DNA of 64,000 nucleotides from Pseudarthrobacter oxydans (lineage in GTDB: Bacteria; Actinomycetota; Actinomycetes; Actinomycetales; Micrococcaceae): assembly GCF_030812335.1 (NCBI RefSeq), contig NZ_JAUSSN010000002.1, positions 1 to 64,000 of the forward strand. Reading direction: 5' to 3'. Positions 50,858 to 61,107 of this stretch are shown here, in pieces. The notes beneath the pieces were generated by a model that was not told the DNA's origin, did no database searches, and saw only the letters and a list, made by a program, of their open reading frames with translations. Made by a program: the position numbers and the translations under genes. Positions within the stretch are counted from its first letter, which is position 1. Every line of letters starts with the position of its first letter.

Positions 50858-51757
50858 CTACTGTGCTGCGCGCTGCAATTTGACCTCGATTGAGTCAACC
50901 CGCTCAGCAAATACTTCATTCCGCGCCCAGGCACTGTTGAGGCCGGACACGATGGACTGGACGCCGGCGGCGTCGAGCCCGTCTTCAAGGTAGAGCATGA
51001 CGCGGAGTTCCGGGCCGGAGCCCCCGCCCGGCAGCGTCGTCCCGTCGGCCGCACGCGAGGCAACCCCACCGCCTGGATGAATTTCAACACGGCGGACCGC
51101 GGGAAAGCCAACCGCGGCCTCGCCGAGGCTTAGGGCGAGCTCGGGATCAGCGTACGACGGAGTCCAGTCCCGCTGCTGGGCGAGGGCCCACACGGCGGGC
51201 CGGCGCACGACGAAGGTCACCGCCGAGCCCGGGTCCAGCACGAGCAGTTCGGCGTTCTCGGCGACCGCGGAAAGCGCCGCGCGGGCAGCGTAGACGGCCA
51301 CCGGGCGTGCTTCCGGGTGCCAGGCCTGGAGCGAAGCGGCCGAGGTGAACACGGGCATCGCCGTCCGCCCGTCCGGGGCCTTGAGCGTCACGAGGGCCAT
51401 GTCCGCCTGTTTGTCGGCCTGCAGGCCGCCGGCACCGTCGCCTTCTTCGGCGAGGGTGGCCAGGATCGGGACGAAGACCCGCGCCGTCGCCAGCGCGGCC
51501 ACCACCGCGGCCTCGTCGCCGTCGCCGGACGCGAGGGCCGCCAGGGCCGCAAGGTATCCGGGGTCGGCCGCACCGTCGTCGTCCTCGAAATTGTGGATGT
51601 TGGCGCTGTCGCCGGACAGGCTGCGCCCGGCCCAGGGCTGGCCCGCCGAGTCCGCCGCCCCGCCCGCGCCGGCCAGGGCCGCCGCAATGTGTCCGGGCAG
51701 CGGGCGTGACGTGGCGGGAAGGTCGGCTGCGTGCTCGCCCGCGGGAGGGTGCTCCAT
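50858..51757 (-). CDS. SseB family protein
   Basis: 299 residues. The conserved SseB N-terminal domain covers about 85-200 (VVAALATARVFVPILATL, with MPVFTSAASLQAWHPEARPV), followed by a C-terminal domain that includes EIHPGGGVASRAADG. Position 12 bases after priA implies co-transcription. Function unknown; the name derives from an enterobacterial gene of unclear role. Confidence 0.8.
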   Translation of the reverse strand: MEHPPAGEHAADLPATSRPLPGHIAAALAGAGGAADSAGQPWAGRSLSGDSANIHNFEDDDGAADPGYLAALAALASGDGDEAAVVAALATARVFVPILATLAEEGDGAGGLQADKQADMALVTLKAPDGRTAMPVFTSAASLQAWHPEARPVAVYAARAALSAVAENAELLVLDPGSAVTFVVRRPAVWALAQQRDWTPSYADPELALSLGEAAVGFPAVRRVEIHPGGGVASRAADGTTLPGGGSGPELRVMLYLEDGLDAAGVQSIVSGLNSAWARNEVFAERVDSIEVKLQRAAQ

Positions 51758-51769
51758 GCTGCGGTCCGG

Positions 51770-52516
51770 CTAGCGCCGGCCGGCGACGTCGAGGGCCTCG
51801 GGCAGCGTGAAGTTGCCGTTGTAGAGGGCCTTCCCGACGATGGCGCCCTCGACGCCGAGCGGCACGAGGGAGCGCAGGACCTTGAGGTCGTCCAGGCTGG
51901 AGATCCCGCCGGAGGCGACCACCGGCTTGCCGGTCTTCTCCACCATCTGGCGCAGCAGTTCGACGTTGGGTCCCTGGAGCGTGCCGTCCTTGGTGACGTC
52001 GGTGACGACGTAGCGGGCGCAGCCGGCCTCTTCGAGGCGTCCGAGGACGTCCCAGAGGTCGCCGCCCTCCTTGGTCCAGCCGCGGCCGGCCAGCGTGGTG
52101 CCGCGGACATCGAGCCCGACGGCGATCCGGTCGCCGAAGCGCTCGATCACCCGGGCCGTCCACTCCGGGTTTTCCAGTGCCGCGGTGCCGAGGTTCACGC
52201 GGGCGACCCCGAGGTCGAGGGCCTTCTCGAGCGACTCGTCGTCGCGCAGGCCGCCGGAGAGCTCCACCTTGATGTCGAGCCGGCCGACCACTTCGCGGAG
52301 CAGCTCGGCGTTGGAGCCCCGGCCGAACGCGGCGTCGAGGTCAACGAGGTGGACCCACTCCGCCCCCTGCTGCTGCCAGTTGAGCGCGGCTTCCAGGGGG
52401 GTGCCGTAACTCGTTTCGCTGCCGGCCTCGCCCTGGACGAGGCGGACCGCCTGGCCGTTGACGACGTCGACGGCGGGCAGCAGCTCGAGCACGGGCAGCG
52501 GGGTTTCGGTGGTCAT
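51770..52516 (-). CDS. priA: Bifunctional ProFAR / PRA isomerase
   Basis: Beta/alpha-barrel isomerase of 248 residues serving both histidine (HisA step) and tryptophan (TrpF step) synthesis in actinobacteria. The N-terminal catalytic region [20 protein letters not shown] and the C-terminal one [16 protein letters not shown] carry the two [10 protein letters not shown]; [16 protein letters not shown] is also typical. Dual function is inferred from phylum; no separate trpF is in the window. Confidence 0.93.
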   Translation of the reverse strand: MTTETPLPVLELLPAVDVVNGQAVRLVQGEAGSETSYGTPLEAALNWQQQGAEWVHLVDLDAAFGRGSNAELLREVVGRLDIKVELSGGLRDDESLEKALDLGVARVNLGTAALENPEWTARVIERFGDRIAVGLDVRGTTLAGRGWTKEGGDLWDVLGRLEEAGCARYVVTDVTKDGTLQGPNVELLRQMVEKTGKPVVASGGISSLDDLKVLRSLVPLGVEGAIVGKALYNGNFTLPEALDVAGRR

Positions 52517-52569
52517 CGTGGATCCTCAGTTTTCAGGGTCGGCAGGTGGTCGGGGGGCGCTGCGGGGCG

Positions 52570-52728
52570 TCAGGCGGCGGGCAGCGTCAGGAGGTAGGCG
52601 GCGAGCAGCGCCATTCCGGCCAGGACGTAGAACACGACCTGGACCCAGCGCGGGCTCTTCTGCTGGCGGAAGGACAGCGCCCCGCCGACCAGCAGGCCGG
52701 CGAGGCCCATCAGGACGATGGACCACAT
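52570..52728 (-). CDS. Small membrane protein within the his operon, 52 residues
   Basis: ATG at 52728 directly abuts the hisH stop (TAG-ATG). Two hydrophobic helices, MWSIVLMGLAGLLVGGALSF and VVFYVLAGMALLAAYLLTLP, are separated by a basic loop, RQQKSPRW. It lies between hisH and priA, 53 bases before priA. Codon use matches the neighbours, so it is a probable real gene of unknown role. Confidence 0.7.
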   Translation of the reverse strand: MWSIVLMGLAGLLVGGALSFRQQKSPRWVQVVFYVLAGMALLAAYLLTLPAA

Positions 52729-53478
52729 CTAGGCGGTCCCGGCTTCCGGGGCGGCGGCGGTCCCGGAACGCTCCCGCAGGCCTTCCACCCAGTTGCGCAG
52801 CAGGCGCGCACCGGCGTCGCCGGACTTCTCCGGGTGGAACTGCGTGGCGCACAGCGGTCCGTTTTCCACGGCGGCGATGAACGGGGCACCATGCTCCGAC
52901 CAGGTGACAAGCGGCGCCGTCATGCGCGGCTGGATGACGTCGAAGTCCCACTGCTGGACCCCGTAGGAGTGCACGAAGTAGAAGCGTTCGTCCTCGACAC
53001 CGGCGAACAGCTTGGACCCTGCCGGGACGGATACCGTGTTCCAGCCCATGTGCGGGACGACGTCGGCGGGAAGGAGCTCGACCTTTCCGGGCCACTCCCC
53101 CATGCCTTCGGCTACGGTGCCGTGCTCGACGCCTGCCTCGAAGAGGACCTGGAGGCCCACGCAGATGGCCAGCACGGGGCGGCCGCCGGCGACCCGGCGC
53201 CCGATCATGCGGATGGCATCAACGGCTTTAAGCTCGCGCATCACGGTTTCGAACGCCCCGACCCCGGGGACCACAAGGCCATCGGCGTTGAGGACATCCT
53301 CCGGCCGGGAGCTGAGGATGACCTCGGCACCGGCGCGTTCGAGGGCGCGCACGGCGGAACGGACGTTGCCGGAGCCGTAGTCCAGGACCGTGACGGTGGG
53401 CTTGCCCTCGGGCGAGGCCGGCTTCCGGCCGGCGTCGGGGTCGATGATGGCGCCGTCCTTCAGGACCTTCCCGGTCAC
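52729..53478 (-). CDS. hisH: Imidazole glycerol phosphate synthase subunit HisH
   Basis: Glutamine amidotransferase that feeds ammonia to HisF. The nucleophile cysteine is in [16 protein letters not shown], and the His/Glu of the triad in [10 protein letters not shown]. The N-terminal 28 residues precede the usual start motif [13 protein letters not shown], so the protein (249 residues) has a short extension. GTG at 53478 overlaps the hisB stop (GTGA). hisF must lie elsewhere. Confidence 0.93.
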   Translation of the reverse strand: MTGKVLKDGAIIDPDAGRKPASPEGKPTVTVLDYGSGNVRSAVRALERAGAEVILSSRPEDVLNADGLVVPGVGAFETVMRELKAVDAIRMIGRRVAGGRPVLAICVGLQVLFEAGVEHGTVAEGMGEWPGKVELLPADVVPHMGWNTVSVPAGSKLFAGVEDERFYFVHSYGVQQWDFDVIQPRMTAPLVTWSEHGAPFIAAVENGPLCATQFHPEKSGDAGARLLRNWVEGLRERSGTAAAPEAGTA

Positions 53479-54101
53479 AGCGCACCCTTGGTCGACGGAA
53501 TGCCCTCGACGCGGGGATCCGGCTCGACGGCGGCGCGCAGGGCGCGGGCGAAGGCCTTGAACTGGGCCTCGACGATGTGGTGCGGGTCCCGGCCGGCGGT
53601 GACGTTCATGTGCAGGCAGATTCCGGCGTGCAGGGTGATCGCCTCGAAGACGTGGCGGGTCAGGGAACCGGTGAAGTGTCCGCCGATCAGGTGGTATTCC
53701 TGGCCGGCAGGCTCTCCGCCGTGCACGAGGTAGGGGCGGCCGGAGACGTCGACGACGGCGTGCGCGAGGGCCTCGTCGAGGGGAACGGTGGCTTCGCCGA
53801 AGCGGCGGATCCCGGCCTTGTTTCCGAGCGCGGTGCGCAGGACCTCGCCGAAGGTGATGGCCACATCCTCGACCGTGTGGTGGACGTCAATGTGCGTGTC
53901 GCCGGTGGCCTTGACCGTCATGTCGATCAGGGAGTGCTTGCTCAGCGCCGTCAGCATGTGGTCGTAGAACGGCACCGAGGTACTGATGTCCGAGACGCCG
54001 GTGCCGTCCAGGTTGATCTCGACCAGCACGGATGACTCGCTGGTGGTCCGTTCCATGCGTGCGGTCCGGCCCTCGGCAGCGGTTGATCCGGTGTTGCTCA
54101 T
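53475..54101 (-). CDS. hisB: Imidazoleglycerol-phosphate dehydratase
   Basis: 208 residues. The manganese-binding histidines are in [15 protein letters not shown] and in the C-terminal [33 protein letters not shown] is typical. ATG at 54101 with AAAGGA upstream. Sixth step of histidine synthesis. Confidence 0.95.
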   Translation of the reverse strand: MSNTGSTAAEGRTARMERTTSESSVLVEINLDGTGVSDISTSVPFYDHMLTALSKHSLIDMTVKATGDTHIDVHHTVEDVAITFGEVLRTALGNKAGIRRFGEATVPLDEALAHAVVDVSGRPYLVHGGEPAGQEYHLIGGHFTGSLTRHVFEAITLHAGICLHMNVTAGRDPHHIVEAQFKAFARALRAAVEPDPRVEGIPSTKGAL

Positions 54102-54165
54102 GTGGGTGTCCTTTGGATGACGACGGTGCCCGGCGTACAGGCAGGGTGGATGTCCTGGGTTAAGT

Positions 54166-55284
54166 CTAGGCGGGCTGCACGGCGCGGCCGGCCAGGATCC
54201 GTTCGAGGGCTTCGAGGAAGGCTGTGGTTTCCGTCTCAGTTCCGGCGGTGACGCGCAGGTGCCCGGGGATGCCCACGTCGCGGACCAGCACGCCGGCGTC
54301 GAGCAGGCCCTGCCAGACCTCGTGCGGGTTGTCCAGACCGCCGAAGAAGACGTAGTTCGAGTCGGAGGCAGCCGGCTTGAGGCCCATCCGCTGCAGTTCG
54401 GACACGATCCTGTCCCGCTGGCGCTTGATGTCCTCGACGTCGGCCATCAGCGCGACCCGGTGGTGCAGGGCGGCCAGGGCTGTCGCCTGGGTGATGGCCG
54501 AGAGGTGGTACGGGAGCCGGACCAGGCGCAGGGCGTCGGTCACCTCCGGCGCCGCGGCCATGTAGCCAACCCGGGCGCCGGCGAGGGCGAAGGCCTTGCT
54601 CATGGTCCGCGAGACGATCAGCCGTTCCCGGCCGGGCAGCAGGGCGAGGGCGCTGGGCGTGCCGTCGTGGGCGAACTCGTGGTAAGCCTCGTCGACGATC
54701 ACGATGGTCTGGCTGGCTTCCCCGGCCTCGTAGACGGCCTCCACGACGTCCAGGCCCAGTCCGGTGCCGGTGGGGTTGTTCGGGGAGCACAAGAAAACGA
54801 TGTTCGGCTGGAGTTCGCGGACCTGGCGGGCGGCCGAGGCGGCACTGAGTCCGTAGTCGTCGGCGCGGACCCCGACGATGTAGCCGGTGTCCGTGCCGGA
54901 GGCCAGCAGCGGGTACATGGAGTACGTGGGAGGGAAGCCGAGGGCGGTGCGCCCCGGGCCGCCGAACGCCTGAAGGATCTGCTGGAGAACCTCGTTGGAG
55001 CCGTTTGCTGCCCAGATGTTGTCCGCCCCGAGTCCGTGCCCGAGGTATTCCGCGAGGGCTTCGCGCAGTTCCGTGAACTCGCGGTCCGGGTAACGGTTCA
55101 AGCCGGCCGCGGCGATCGTGACGGCCTCCGAGATGGCGGCACGCACGTCGGCGGGAACACCATGGGTGTTCTCGTTGACGTTGAGCAGGATGGGGACGTC
55201 CAGCTGCGGCGCGCCGTACGGCGTCAGGCCGCGCAGATTGGTCCGGAGGGGAAGTCGGTTCAGTCGCTCTAGCTGGTCAGTCAC
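54166..55284 (-). CDS. hisC: Histidinol-phosphate aminotransferase
   Basis: Class I/II PLP aminotransferase, 372 residues. The PLP lysine is in [18 protein letters not shown], with NPTGTGLG and [15 protein letters not shown] at 55284 has no Shine-Dalgarno site; a TAAACT -10-like box lies 6 bases before it, so the message could be leaderless. First gene of the local his group. Confidence 0.94.
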   Translation of the reverse strand: MTDQLERLNRLPLRTNLRGLTPYGAPQLDVPILLNVNENTHGVPADVRAAISEAVTIAAAGLNRYPDREFTELREALAEYLGHGLGADNIWAANGSNEVLQQILQAFGGPGRTALGFPPTYSMYPLLASGTDTGYIVGVRADDYGLSAASAARQVRELQPNIVFLCSPNNPTGTGLGLDVVEAVYEAGEASQTIVIVDEAYHEFAHDGTPSALALLPGRERLIVSRTMSKAFALAGARVGYMAAAPEVTDALRLVRLPYHLSAITQATALAALHHRVALMADVEDIKRQRDRIVSELQRMGLKPAASDSNYVFFGGLDNPHEVWQGLLDAGVLVRDVGIPGHLRVTAGTETETTAFLEALERILAGRAVQPA

Positions 55285-55340
55285 TGCACTAGTTTAAGTG
55301 AGAACGCGGCGGGCCCTGAAACTGTGACGGGTTGAACGGC

Positions 55341-55790
55341 TTACTTGGATGGGATGAAGAGCGCCTGGCCGGGAACGACGCGGGCGGCTTCGAGGTTGTT
55401 CAGCTGGATGATATCGGTGACGACGTCGCGGGGGTCCCGCTCCGGGGCCACGGAGGCGGCGATCGCCCACAGCGACTCACCGGGCTGCACCGTCACGGTC
55501 ACGGTGGGGGTCAGCGACAGCCCGGCTGCGGACTCCGCCGCTTTGGCCGGGGCGTTGAGGAAGCCGCTGAGGGTAAGGATGAGCGCGGCCAGCAGGATCA
55601 GCGGCACCCCGATGAAGACAAAGCGTCCCCGCCGGGTGAGCCGCAGCGGCGCCTGCTTGGCCCGCTGCTTGCCAACGGTGCCCCGCTTACCCACGGTGCC
55701 CTGCAGGCCGGACGCACCGCCGTCGGGCCGGCCGTACTCGCCGAATGCGTCGCGGCCGAAAGTGTCGTGAAACGCGCTTGATACTGACAT
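55341..55790 (-). CDS. LysM protein divergent from lexA, putative SOS cell-division inhibitor
   Basis: 149 residues from ATG at 55790 (AGGAGG upstream). One membrane helix at about residues 57-80 (FVFIGVPLILLAALILTLSG), then a C-terminal LysM domain: VTVQPGESLWAIAASVAPER with IIQLNNLEAARVVPGQALFI. Location and layout match the YneA/Rv2719c/DivS group that blocks division after DNA damage. It shares a promoter region holding two LexA boxes with lexA. The division role is inferred. Confidence 0.8.
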   Translation of the reverse strand: MSVSSAFHDTFGRDAFGEYGRPDGGASGLQGTVGKRGTVGKQRAKQAPLRLTRRGRFVFIGVPLILLAALILTLSGFLNAPAKAAESAAGLSLTPTVTVTVQPGESLWAIAASVAPERDPRDVVTDIIQLNNLEAARVVPGQALFIPSK

Positions 55791-55925
55791 GAACTGAGCC
55801 CTCCTGGACCATACTGTGCCGCCCGGCGTACTCCACGTACTTGCCGCCAACCGGCCTAACCTTCGAACAAAGAACCGAACGTCACGCTGTACCGAACAGT
55901 GCTCCACCCGCAAACAGCGAATTAC

Positions 55926-55941
55926 TAGAACACATATTCGA
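55926..55941. promoter_or_regulatory. LexA box 1
   Basis: TAGAACACATATTCGA fits the TCGAAC-N4-GTTCGA consensus with two changes. It lies 136 bases before the LysM gene start, between it and lexA. Confidence 0.65.
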
Positions 55942-55992
55942 ACCTTGCTTGTTCTGTTTTAGCACTTATTAACGAACAATGTCGAGACTCGC

Positions 55993-56008
55993 TAGAACAA
56001 ATGTTTGA
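55993..56008. promoter_or_regulatory. LexA box 2
   Basis: TAGAACAAATGTTTGA matches the LexA consensus with two changes. It lies 141 bases before the lexA ATG. With box 1, LexA would control itself and the divergent LysM gene. Confidence 0.7.
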
Positions 56009-56148
56009 AAAAGCCCTGTGGCTGGCCTACGTTTGAGTCAAAGAACAACCACTTCTGTAGTTGATCAGCAGGGTCTGACATTTCAGGCCGGAAGTTCCCG
56101 GCAGCCGCAGCCACGGCGGCCGGGCGGAACGGAAAGGCGTTGGCGAAC

Positions 56149-56898
56149 ATGGCAGCACAAGCCACTGGCGGCAGGGCCACCCAGCGGGGCCCGCAGGCGG
56201 CCCGGCCACCCAAAAGCCTCACCGTCCGGCAAAAGAAGATCCTGGAAACGATCCAGCGCTCGGTCACGGACAACGGCTATCCGCCCTCGATGCGCGAGAT
56301 CGGCGACACCGTCGGCCTGGCGAGCCTCTCCAGCGTCACCCACCAGCTCTCCCAGCTGGAAAAACTTGGCTACCTGCGGCGCGACCCCAAGCGCCCCCGC
56401 GCCATGGAAGTCCTGATGCCACTGACCCTCGACGAGGGAACCACAAAGAGTTCAGGGGCTGAGAAGTCCGGCGGCCTGCGCACGGTCGGCGGATTGTCCG
56501 TGTCCGAACTGGCCAGCGCCACCGACACCGCCATGGTGCCGCTGGTGGGCCGCATCGCCGCCGGCGGGCCCATCCTGGCCGACCAGGTCGTCGAGGACGT
56601 GATGCCGCTGCCCCGCCAACTCGTGGGCCACGGCGAGCTCTTTATGCTCAAGGTCGCGGGGGACTCGATGATTGACGCGGCCATCTGCGACGGTGACTGG
56701 GTGGTGGTGCGCCAGCAGGGCGACGCCGTCAACGGTGACATCGTCGCCGCGCTGCTGGACGACGAAGCGACGGTCAAGACGTTCCGCCAGCGCGACGGCC
56801 ACACGTGGCTGCTGCCGCAGAACACCCAGTACGAGCCCATCCTCGGCGATCACGCCGTCATCATGGGCAAAGTCGTCTCGGTGCTGCGCTCCCTTTAG
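56149..56898 (+). CDS. lexA: LexA repressor
   Basis: SOS repressor, 249 residues from ATG at 56149. DNA-binding winged helix: [40 protein letters not shown]. Self-cleavage site Ala138-Gly139 in RIAAGGPIL, with Ser173 (GDSMIDAAI) and Lys210 of the serine-lysine dyad. An in-frame TTG at 56140 has a spacing too short for the AAGG site. A 20-residue N-terminal extension precedes the usual start. Confidence 0.95.
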   Translation: MAAQATGGRATQRGPQAARPPKSLTVRQKKILETIQRSVTDNGYPPSMREIGDTVGLASLSSVTHQLSQLEKLGYLRRDPKRPRAMEVLMPLTLDEGTTKSSGAEKSGGLRTVGGLSVSELASATDTAMVPLVGRIAAGGPILADQVVEDVMPLPRQLVGHGELFMLKVAGDSMIDAAICDGDWVVVRQQGDAVNGDIVAALLDDEATVKTFRQRDGHTWLLPQNTQYEPILGDHAVIMGKVVSVLRSL

Positions 56899-56933
56899 GA
56901 CCGGTCAGCCGGCACGCCAACAGCTGCGAACAG

Positions 56934-56958
56934 GGCCCCGCTCACATCGGACGGGGCC
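56934..56958. terminator. Terminator between lexA and dinG
   Basis: GGCCCCG (56934-56940) and CGGGGCC (56952-56958) form a stem followed by TTTGGCGTT. Nearby GCCAA/TTGGC sequences can extend it. It separates two convergent genes. Confidence 0.65.
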
Positions 56959-56976
56959 TTTGGCGTTCCCGCCGGG

Positions 56977-59070
56977 CTACGTGGCGGGCTGCCTGGATTC
57001 CTTGGCGAGCCGCTCCAGGGCCGCGAGGGCGATCGCGGGGTCGGTGGTGGGCCAGAACGGCGGCAGGGCGGCGCGGAGGAATCCCCCGTAGCGCTCGGTG
57101 GAGAGCCGCGAGTCGAGCACTGCCACCACGCCCCGGTCCGTCGTGGTGCGGATCAGGCGGCCGGCGCCCTGGGCCAACCGGATGGCGGCGTGGGTCGCGG
57201 ACACGCTCATGAAACCGTTGCCGCCGGCCTGGGCCACCGCACGGGACCGTGCCGTCATCAGCGGATCGTCGGGCCGCGGGAACGGGATCCGGTCGATCAC
57301 GACGAGACGACACGACGTCCCCGGCACGTCGACACCCTGCCACAGCGACATGGTGCCGAAGAGGCAGGTGTCCGGTTCGTCGGCGAACTGTTTCACCAGC
57401 GCCGTCATGGTCGAATCCCCCTGGCAGAGGATGCTCAGGTCCAGCCGCGGCCGCAGGGCCTCGGCTGCGTCCTCGGCGGCGCGCCGGGACGAGAACAGGC
57501 ACAGGGCACCGCCGCCGGAGGCCCGGATCAGCTTCTCGAGCTCGTCGAGGGCCTCCGGGGACGTGCCGCGGCCGGGTTTGGGCAGGTGCTTGGCCACGTA
57601 GAGGATGCCCTGTTTCGGGTACTCGAAGGGCGAGCCGACGTCGACCCCGGTCCAGCTCGGGGCACCCGGTCCGACCAGGCCCAGGCCGGCGGCGGCCGGT
57701 TCGAAGGCGGACCCGATGGCCAGGGTCGCCGAGGTCAGGATCACGGTGTGGTCCGCGAACAGGCCCTCGCGGAGCCGTCCGGCGACGCTGAGCGGGGCGA
57801 TGTTGATCAGGGCCGGCGCGGATTCGTCGGGCTGGGAGTAACCCTGCTGCGGATCGAAGGTGCTGTTGCGGGAGAACCAGACCACCTCGCGGTTTTCGCG
57901 GGCGGCGAGCAGCCGTTCGCAGAGCTCCAGGATCACCATAAGGCGGGAGCGCGCGAGCTGGCGGCCGCCGTCGGCGGTGTTGGCGCTGTCCCCCTTGGAG
58001 TCCGAGAGCGCCGCGCGGCAGGCGTCCCGCAACTGGTCCACGCAGTCCAGCTGTTCGCTGTTCAGGCCGTTGGGCATGAGACCGCTGGGGACCCCTTCAA
58101 TGGCAAGTTCGAGGTTGGACGCGGCATTGTTCAGGGCGTCCACGGTGATGCCCGTGTTTTTCCGGGCCCCGGACGCGGCGACGTGCACCATCGCGACGGA
58201 GAGCTGGCCGGACACGGCGCCCGTCACCCGGTCCTGCAGCTCGTGGGCTTCATCGACCACCACAACGTCGTACTCCGGCAGGACCGCGAGGCCCTCGAAG
58301 GCGCTGACGGCCAACATGGCGTGGTTGGTGACGACGACGTCGGCATCCGCGGCGTTCTGCCGGGCCAGTTCGCTGAAGCATTCGGCCGCCAGGGGGCACT
58401 TCTGCGCGCCCAGACACTCCATTGAGGTGACGGAGACCTGCCGCCAGGCACGGTCCGTGACCCCGGGCAGGAGTTCGTCCCGGTCCCCCGTTACGGTGTC
58501 CTCGGCCCATTCGCGCAGCCGGACGACCTCCTTGCCGAGCTGGGACGACGGGCCGCCCATCGCCGCGGCGAAATGCGGGACGGACGTGTCCTCGCCGAGC
58601 GAGAAGAGCTGGCCCTCAGAGGGCTCCTCGGAGGGGAAGCCGCCTTCGAGCTTGTGGCGGCACACATAGTTGGACCGGCCCTTGACGAGGGCGACCTTGA
58701 CGGGCCGTTCCAGCGCCGGGGTGATGGTCTTCAGCAGCCGGGGAAGGTCCCGGCCGACGATCTGGGTCTGCAGGGCCAGCGTGGCGGTGGAGACCAGGGT
58801 GGGCTTGTCGCTGACGAGCGAATGGGCGATGAGCGGGATCAGGTAGGCCAGGGACTTGCCGGTTCCGGTCCCGGCCTGGACCAGCAGGTGGTCGCCGCTG
58901 TCAATCGCGTGCGCCACCTGCCGGGCCATCTCGTGCTGGCCGACGCGGCTCTGGCCGCCCATGCCGGACACGGCGCGGTCGAGCAGTTCGATGACGAACT
59001 CCCCGCCGGCCGGGCCGCGTGGTCCCGCCGAAGGCTCTTCGCCGGGTTCTGTCCCCGCGGCTTCAGTCAT
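56977..59070 (-). CDS. DinG-like ATP-dependent helicase (XPD family)
   Basis: Superfamily 2 5'-3' helicase of 697 residues. Walker A is GTGTGKS at 67-73. Four cysteines of an iron-sulphur cluster are visible: one in NYVCRHKLEG and three in ECLGAQKCPLAAECF. DEAH is in VVVVDEAHELQDR and the C-terminal motif VI in AIRLAQGAGRLIR. ATG overlaps the hflX end by 8 bases, so the two genes are coupled. DNA-repair helicase by homology. Confidence 0.9.
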   Translation of the reverse strand: MTEAAGTEPGEEPSAGPRGPAGGEFVIELLDRAVSGMGGQSRVGQHEMARQVAHAIDSGDHLLVQAGTGTGKSLAYLIPLIAHSLVSDKPTLVSTATLALQTQIVGRDLPRLLKTITPALERPVKVALVKGRSNYVCRHKLEGGFPSEEPSEGQLFSLGEDTSVPHFAAAMGGPSSQLGKEVVRLREWAEDTVTGDRDELLPGVTDRAWRQVSVTSMECLGAQKCPLAAECFSELARQNAADADVVVTNHAMLAVSAFEGLAVLPEYDVVVVDEAHELQDRVTGAVSGQLSVAMVHVAASGARKNTGITVDALNNAASNLELAIEGVPSGLMPNGLNSEQLDCVDQLRDACRAALSDSKGDSANTADGGRQLARSRLMVILELCERLLAARENREVVWFSRNSTFDPQQGYSQPDESAPALINIAPLSVAGRLREGLFADHTVILTSATLAIGSAFEPAAAGLGLVGPGAPSWTGVDVGSPFEYPKQGILYVAKHLPKPGRGTSPEALDELEKLIRASGGGALCLFSSRRAAEDAAEALRPRLDLSILCQGDSTMTALVKQFADEPDTCLFGTMSLWQGVDVPGTSCRLVVIDRIPFPRPDDPLMTARSRAVAQAGGNGFMSVSATHAAIRLAQGAGRLIRTTTDRGVVAVLDSRLSTERYGGFLRAALPPFWPTTDPAIALAALERLAKESRQPAT

Positions 59071-60631
59071 TGCTGATGAACGAATCCAGTTCAGCGGCGA
59101 ATCCTTCGCGCACCATCACGACGGCGCGGGTGCCCGCTTCCTCGTGGTCGAGGCTGAGGATTTCGGCGTCGGTCTCGTGCAGCTTGCTGAGCAGGTCCCC
59201 GCGGTTGTACGGGATCATCAGTTCGAGCTTCACGCTGGGCCGCGGGATGCCCTCGCTGATGGCCTTGAGCAGTTCCGGGATGCCCTCGCCGGTACGTGCC
59301 GACACCACCACGTGGCGCGGCTCGCGCTGCTTGAGCCGTTCGATCACGAAGGGATCCGCGGCGTCGGCCTTGTTCAGGACGATGATTTCCGGGACCTTGC
59401 GGGCGTCGACCTCGCTGAACACCTTGCGGACCGCGGCGATCTGGCCTTCCGGATCCGGGTGGGAGACGTCCACGACGTGCAGGATCAGGTCCGCGTCGGC
59501 GACTTCCTCCAGGGTGGAGCGGAAAGCCTCCACGAGCTGGGTGGGGAGTGACCGGACGAAGCCCACGGTATCGGCCAGGGTGTAACCGAGCCCGTCCGAG
59601 GTCTCGGCCTTGCGGACCGTCGGGTCCAGCGTGGCGAACAGGGCGTTCTCCACCAGCACACCGGCGTCGGTCAGCCGGTTCAGCAGCGAGGACTTGCCGG
59701 CGTTGGTGTACCCGGCGATCGCCACGGACGGCACGGAATTACGACGGCGGTTGGCGCGTTTGGTCTCCCGGGCCGGCTTCATCGCGGCGATTTCACGCCG
59801 CAGCTTGGCCATCCGGGTGCGGATCCGGCGGCGGTCCAGTTCGATTTTGGTTTCACCGGGACCACGCGAGCCCATGCCGGCACCGGCGCCGCCCACCTGG
59901 CCACCGGCCTGGCGGGACATCGAGTCACCCCAGCCGCGCAGGCGCGGGAGCAGGTATTCGAGCTGGGCCAGTTCCACCTGGGCCTTGCCCTCGCGGCTCT
60001 TGGCGTGCTGGGCGAAGATGTCCAGGATCAGGGCCGTGCGGTCGATGACCTTGACCTTGACGATGTCTTCCAGGCTGCGCCGCTGGGACGGTGCCAGTTC
60101 GGCGTCGACGACGACGGTGTCGGCGCCGGTGGACATCACGATGTCCTTGAGTTCCTGGGCCTTTCCGGAGCCGAGGAAGGTCCCGGGGTCGGGCTTGGCG
60201 CGGCGCTGCACGATTCCGTCGAGGACCTCCGAGCCGGCGGTCTCGGCGAGAGCGGCGAGTTCGCGGAGCGAGTTCTCGGCATCGGCGAGGGTGCCTTCGG
60301 TCCAGAGACCGGCCAGCACAACACGCTCGAGGCGCAGCTGCCGGTATTCGACTTCGGTGACGTCTTCCAGTTCCGTGGACAGCCCGGCGGTACGGCGCAG
60401 CGCGTGCCGTTCCTCGAGGTCCTGCTGGTCGCCGTCGTAGTTGCTGTGTTCCTCGCCCTGCCGGGAAATCGCCTGCGCCTTGCCAAGCACCGACGTGGAC
60501 TCGCCGGCGGCGGGGACTGCCTTCCGGGCAGGGGTGTCCTTGGAGAGGATCCGGTCGATGACAGCTTGGATTTCCGCAGGACTCATGTCCTGGGCTGCTG
60601 AATCGGGTCCGGTGTTGGGCTGACTGGTCAT
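59063..60631 (-). CDS. hflX: GTPase HflX
   Basis: Ribosome-associated GTPase that rescues or splits stalled ribosomes under stress. 522 residues from ATG at 60631, with AAGGAG just upstream. The N-terminal HflX domain contains GTFLGSGKAQELKDI; the glycine-rich linker is GGAGAGMGSRGPGETKIELD. The G domain has GYTNAGKSSLLNRL (G1), DTVGF (G3) and NKAD (G4). The frame is open upstream to 60862 but has no site there. Confidence 0.95.
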   Translation of the reverse strand: MTSQPNTGPDSAAQDMSPAEIQAVIDRILSKDTPARKAVPAAGESTSVLGKAQAISRQGEEHSNYDGDQQDLEERHALRRTAGLSTELEDVTEVEYRQLRLERVVLAGLWTEGTLADAENSLRELAALAETAGSEVLDGIVQRRAKPDPGTFLGSGKAQELKDIVMSTGADTVVVDAELAPSQRRSLEDIVKVKVIDRTALILDIFAQHAKSREGKAQVELAQLEYLLPRLRGWGDSMSRQAGGQVGGAGAGMGSRGPGETKIELDRRRIRTRMAKLRREIAAMKPARETKRANRRRNSVPSVAIAGYTNAGKSSLLNRLTDAGVLVENALFATLDPTVRKAETSDGLGYTLADTVGFVRSLPTQLVEAFRSTLEEVADADLILHVVDVSHPDPEGQIAAVRKVFSEVDARKVPEIIVLNKADAADPFVIERLKQREPRHVVVSARTGEGIPELLKAISEGIPRPSVKLELMIPYNRGDLLSKLHETDAEILSLDHEEAGTRAVVMVREGFAAELDSFISND

Positions 60632-61107
60632 GGTCTCCTTCAGAGGTTCGGCAGTTTCAGAATAGTGCCGATCGGTGTTGTCTGGGGCGGTATTCGCGCT
60701 GGGCTGACGACTATTCGTCAAATGGGGGCTCCTGGAATGCCCGCGGCAGCGGTGCCGGGGCTGGGCGGGCTCCCGCGAGGGAGCGGTGAGAAAGGGAGGG
60801 AACAGGCGTGGTGAGGCCTTGAGGAGGGAGAAACTTTCCGCCAGGCCGGGCTCCATGAGCACTGCCAGACTCCAAGTAGAGGCGCCAGGGGCTGGGTCCT
60901 TTTCAGGATCATCGCGGGGTGGCGCACTGAGCGGAAGGTAACTACCTGCGTCGCTGCGGGGACGGGAGTTAACCCGTGCCGGCTACTTGAAGTTCAAGAA
61001 CATGTATTTAACACTAGCAGACGGCCCTGCTGCCAGACGGTCCATCGGCCTGCGGCCCGACGCCGCGGTTTCGCCTACGGCCCGGGGTCCAACTAATCTG
61101 GGCAGTT
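60632..61107. other. 476-base intergenic region between hflX and the methyltransferase
   Basis: Divergent promoter region with no convincing gene; the open frames are short and of odd composition. A 13-base palindrome, CTTGAAGTTCAAG, lies near 60987 in an AT-richer patch with ATTTAACACTAG just after it, the most likely promoter area for hflX. A TAATCT -10-like box ends 8 bases before the methyltransferase ATG. Confidence 0.4.

Noticed and set aside
60718..60927. Minus-strand frame of 69 codons upstream of hflX
   Set aside because: Pro/Ser-rich, no ribosome site, no family likeness; probably non-coding leader.
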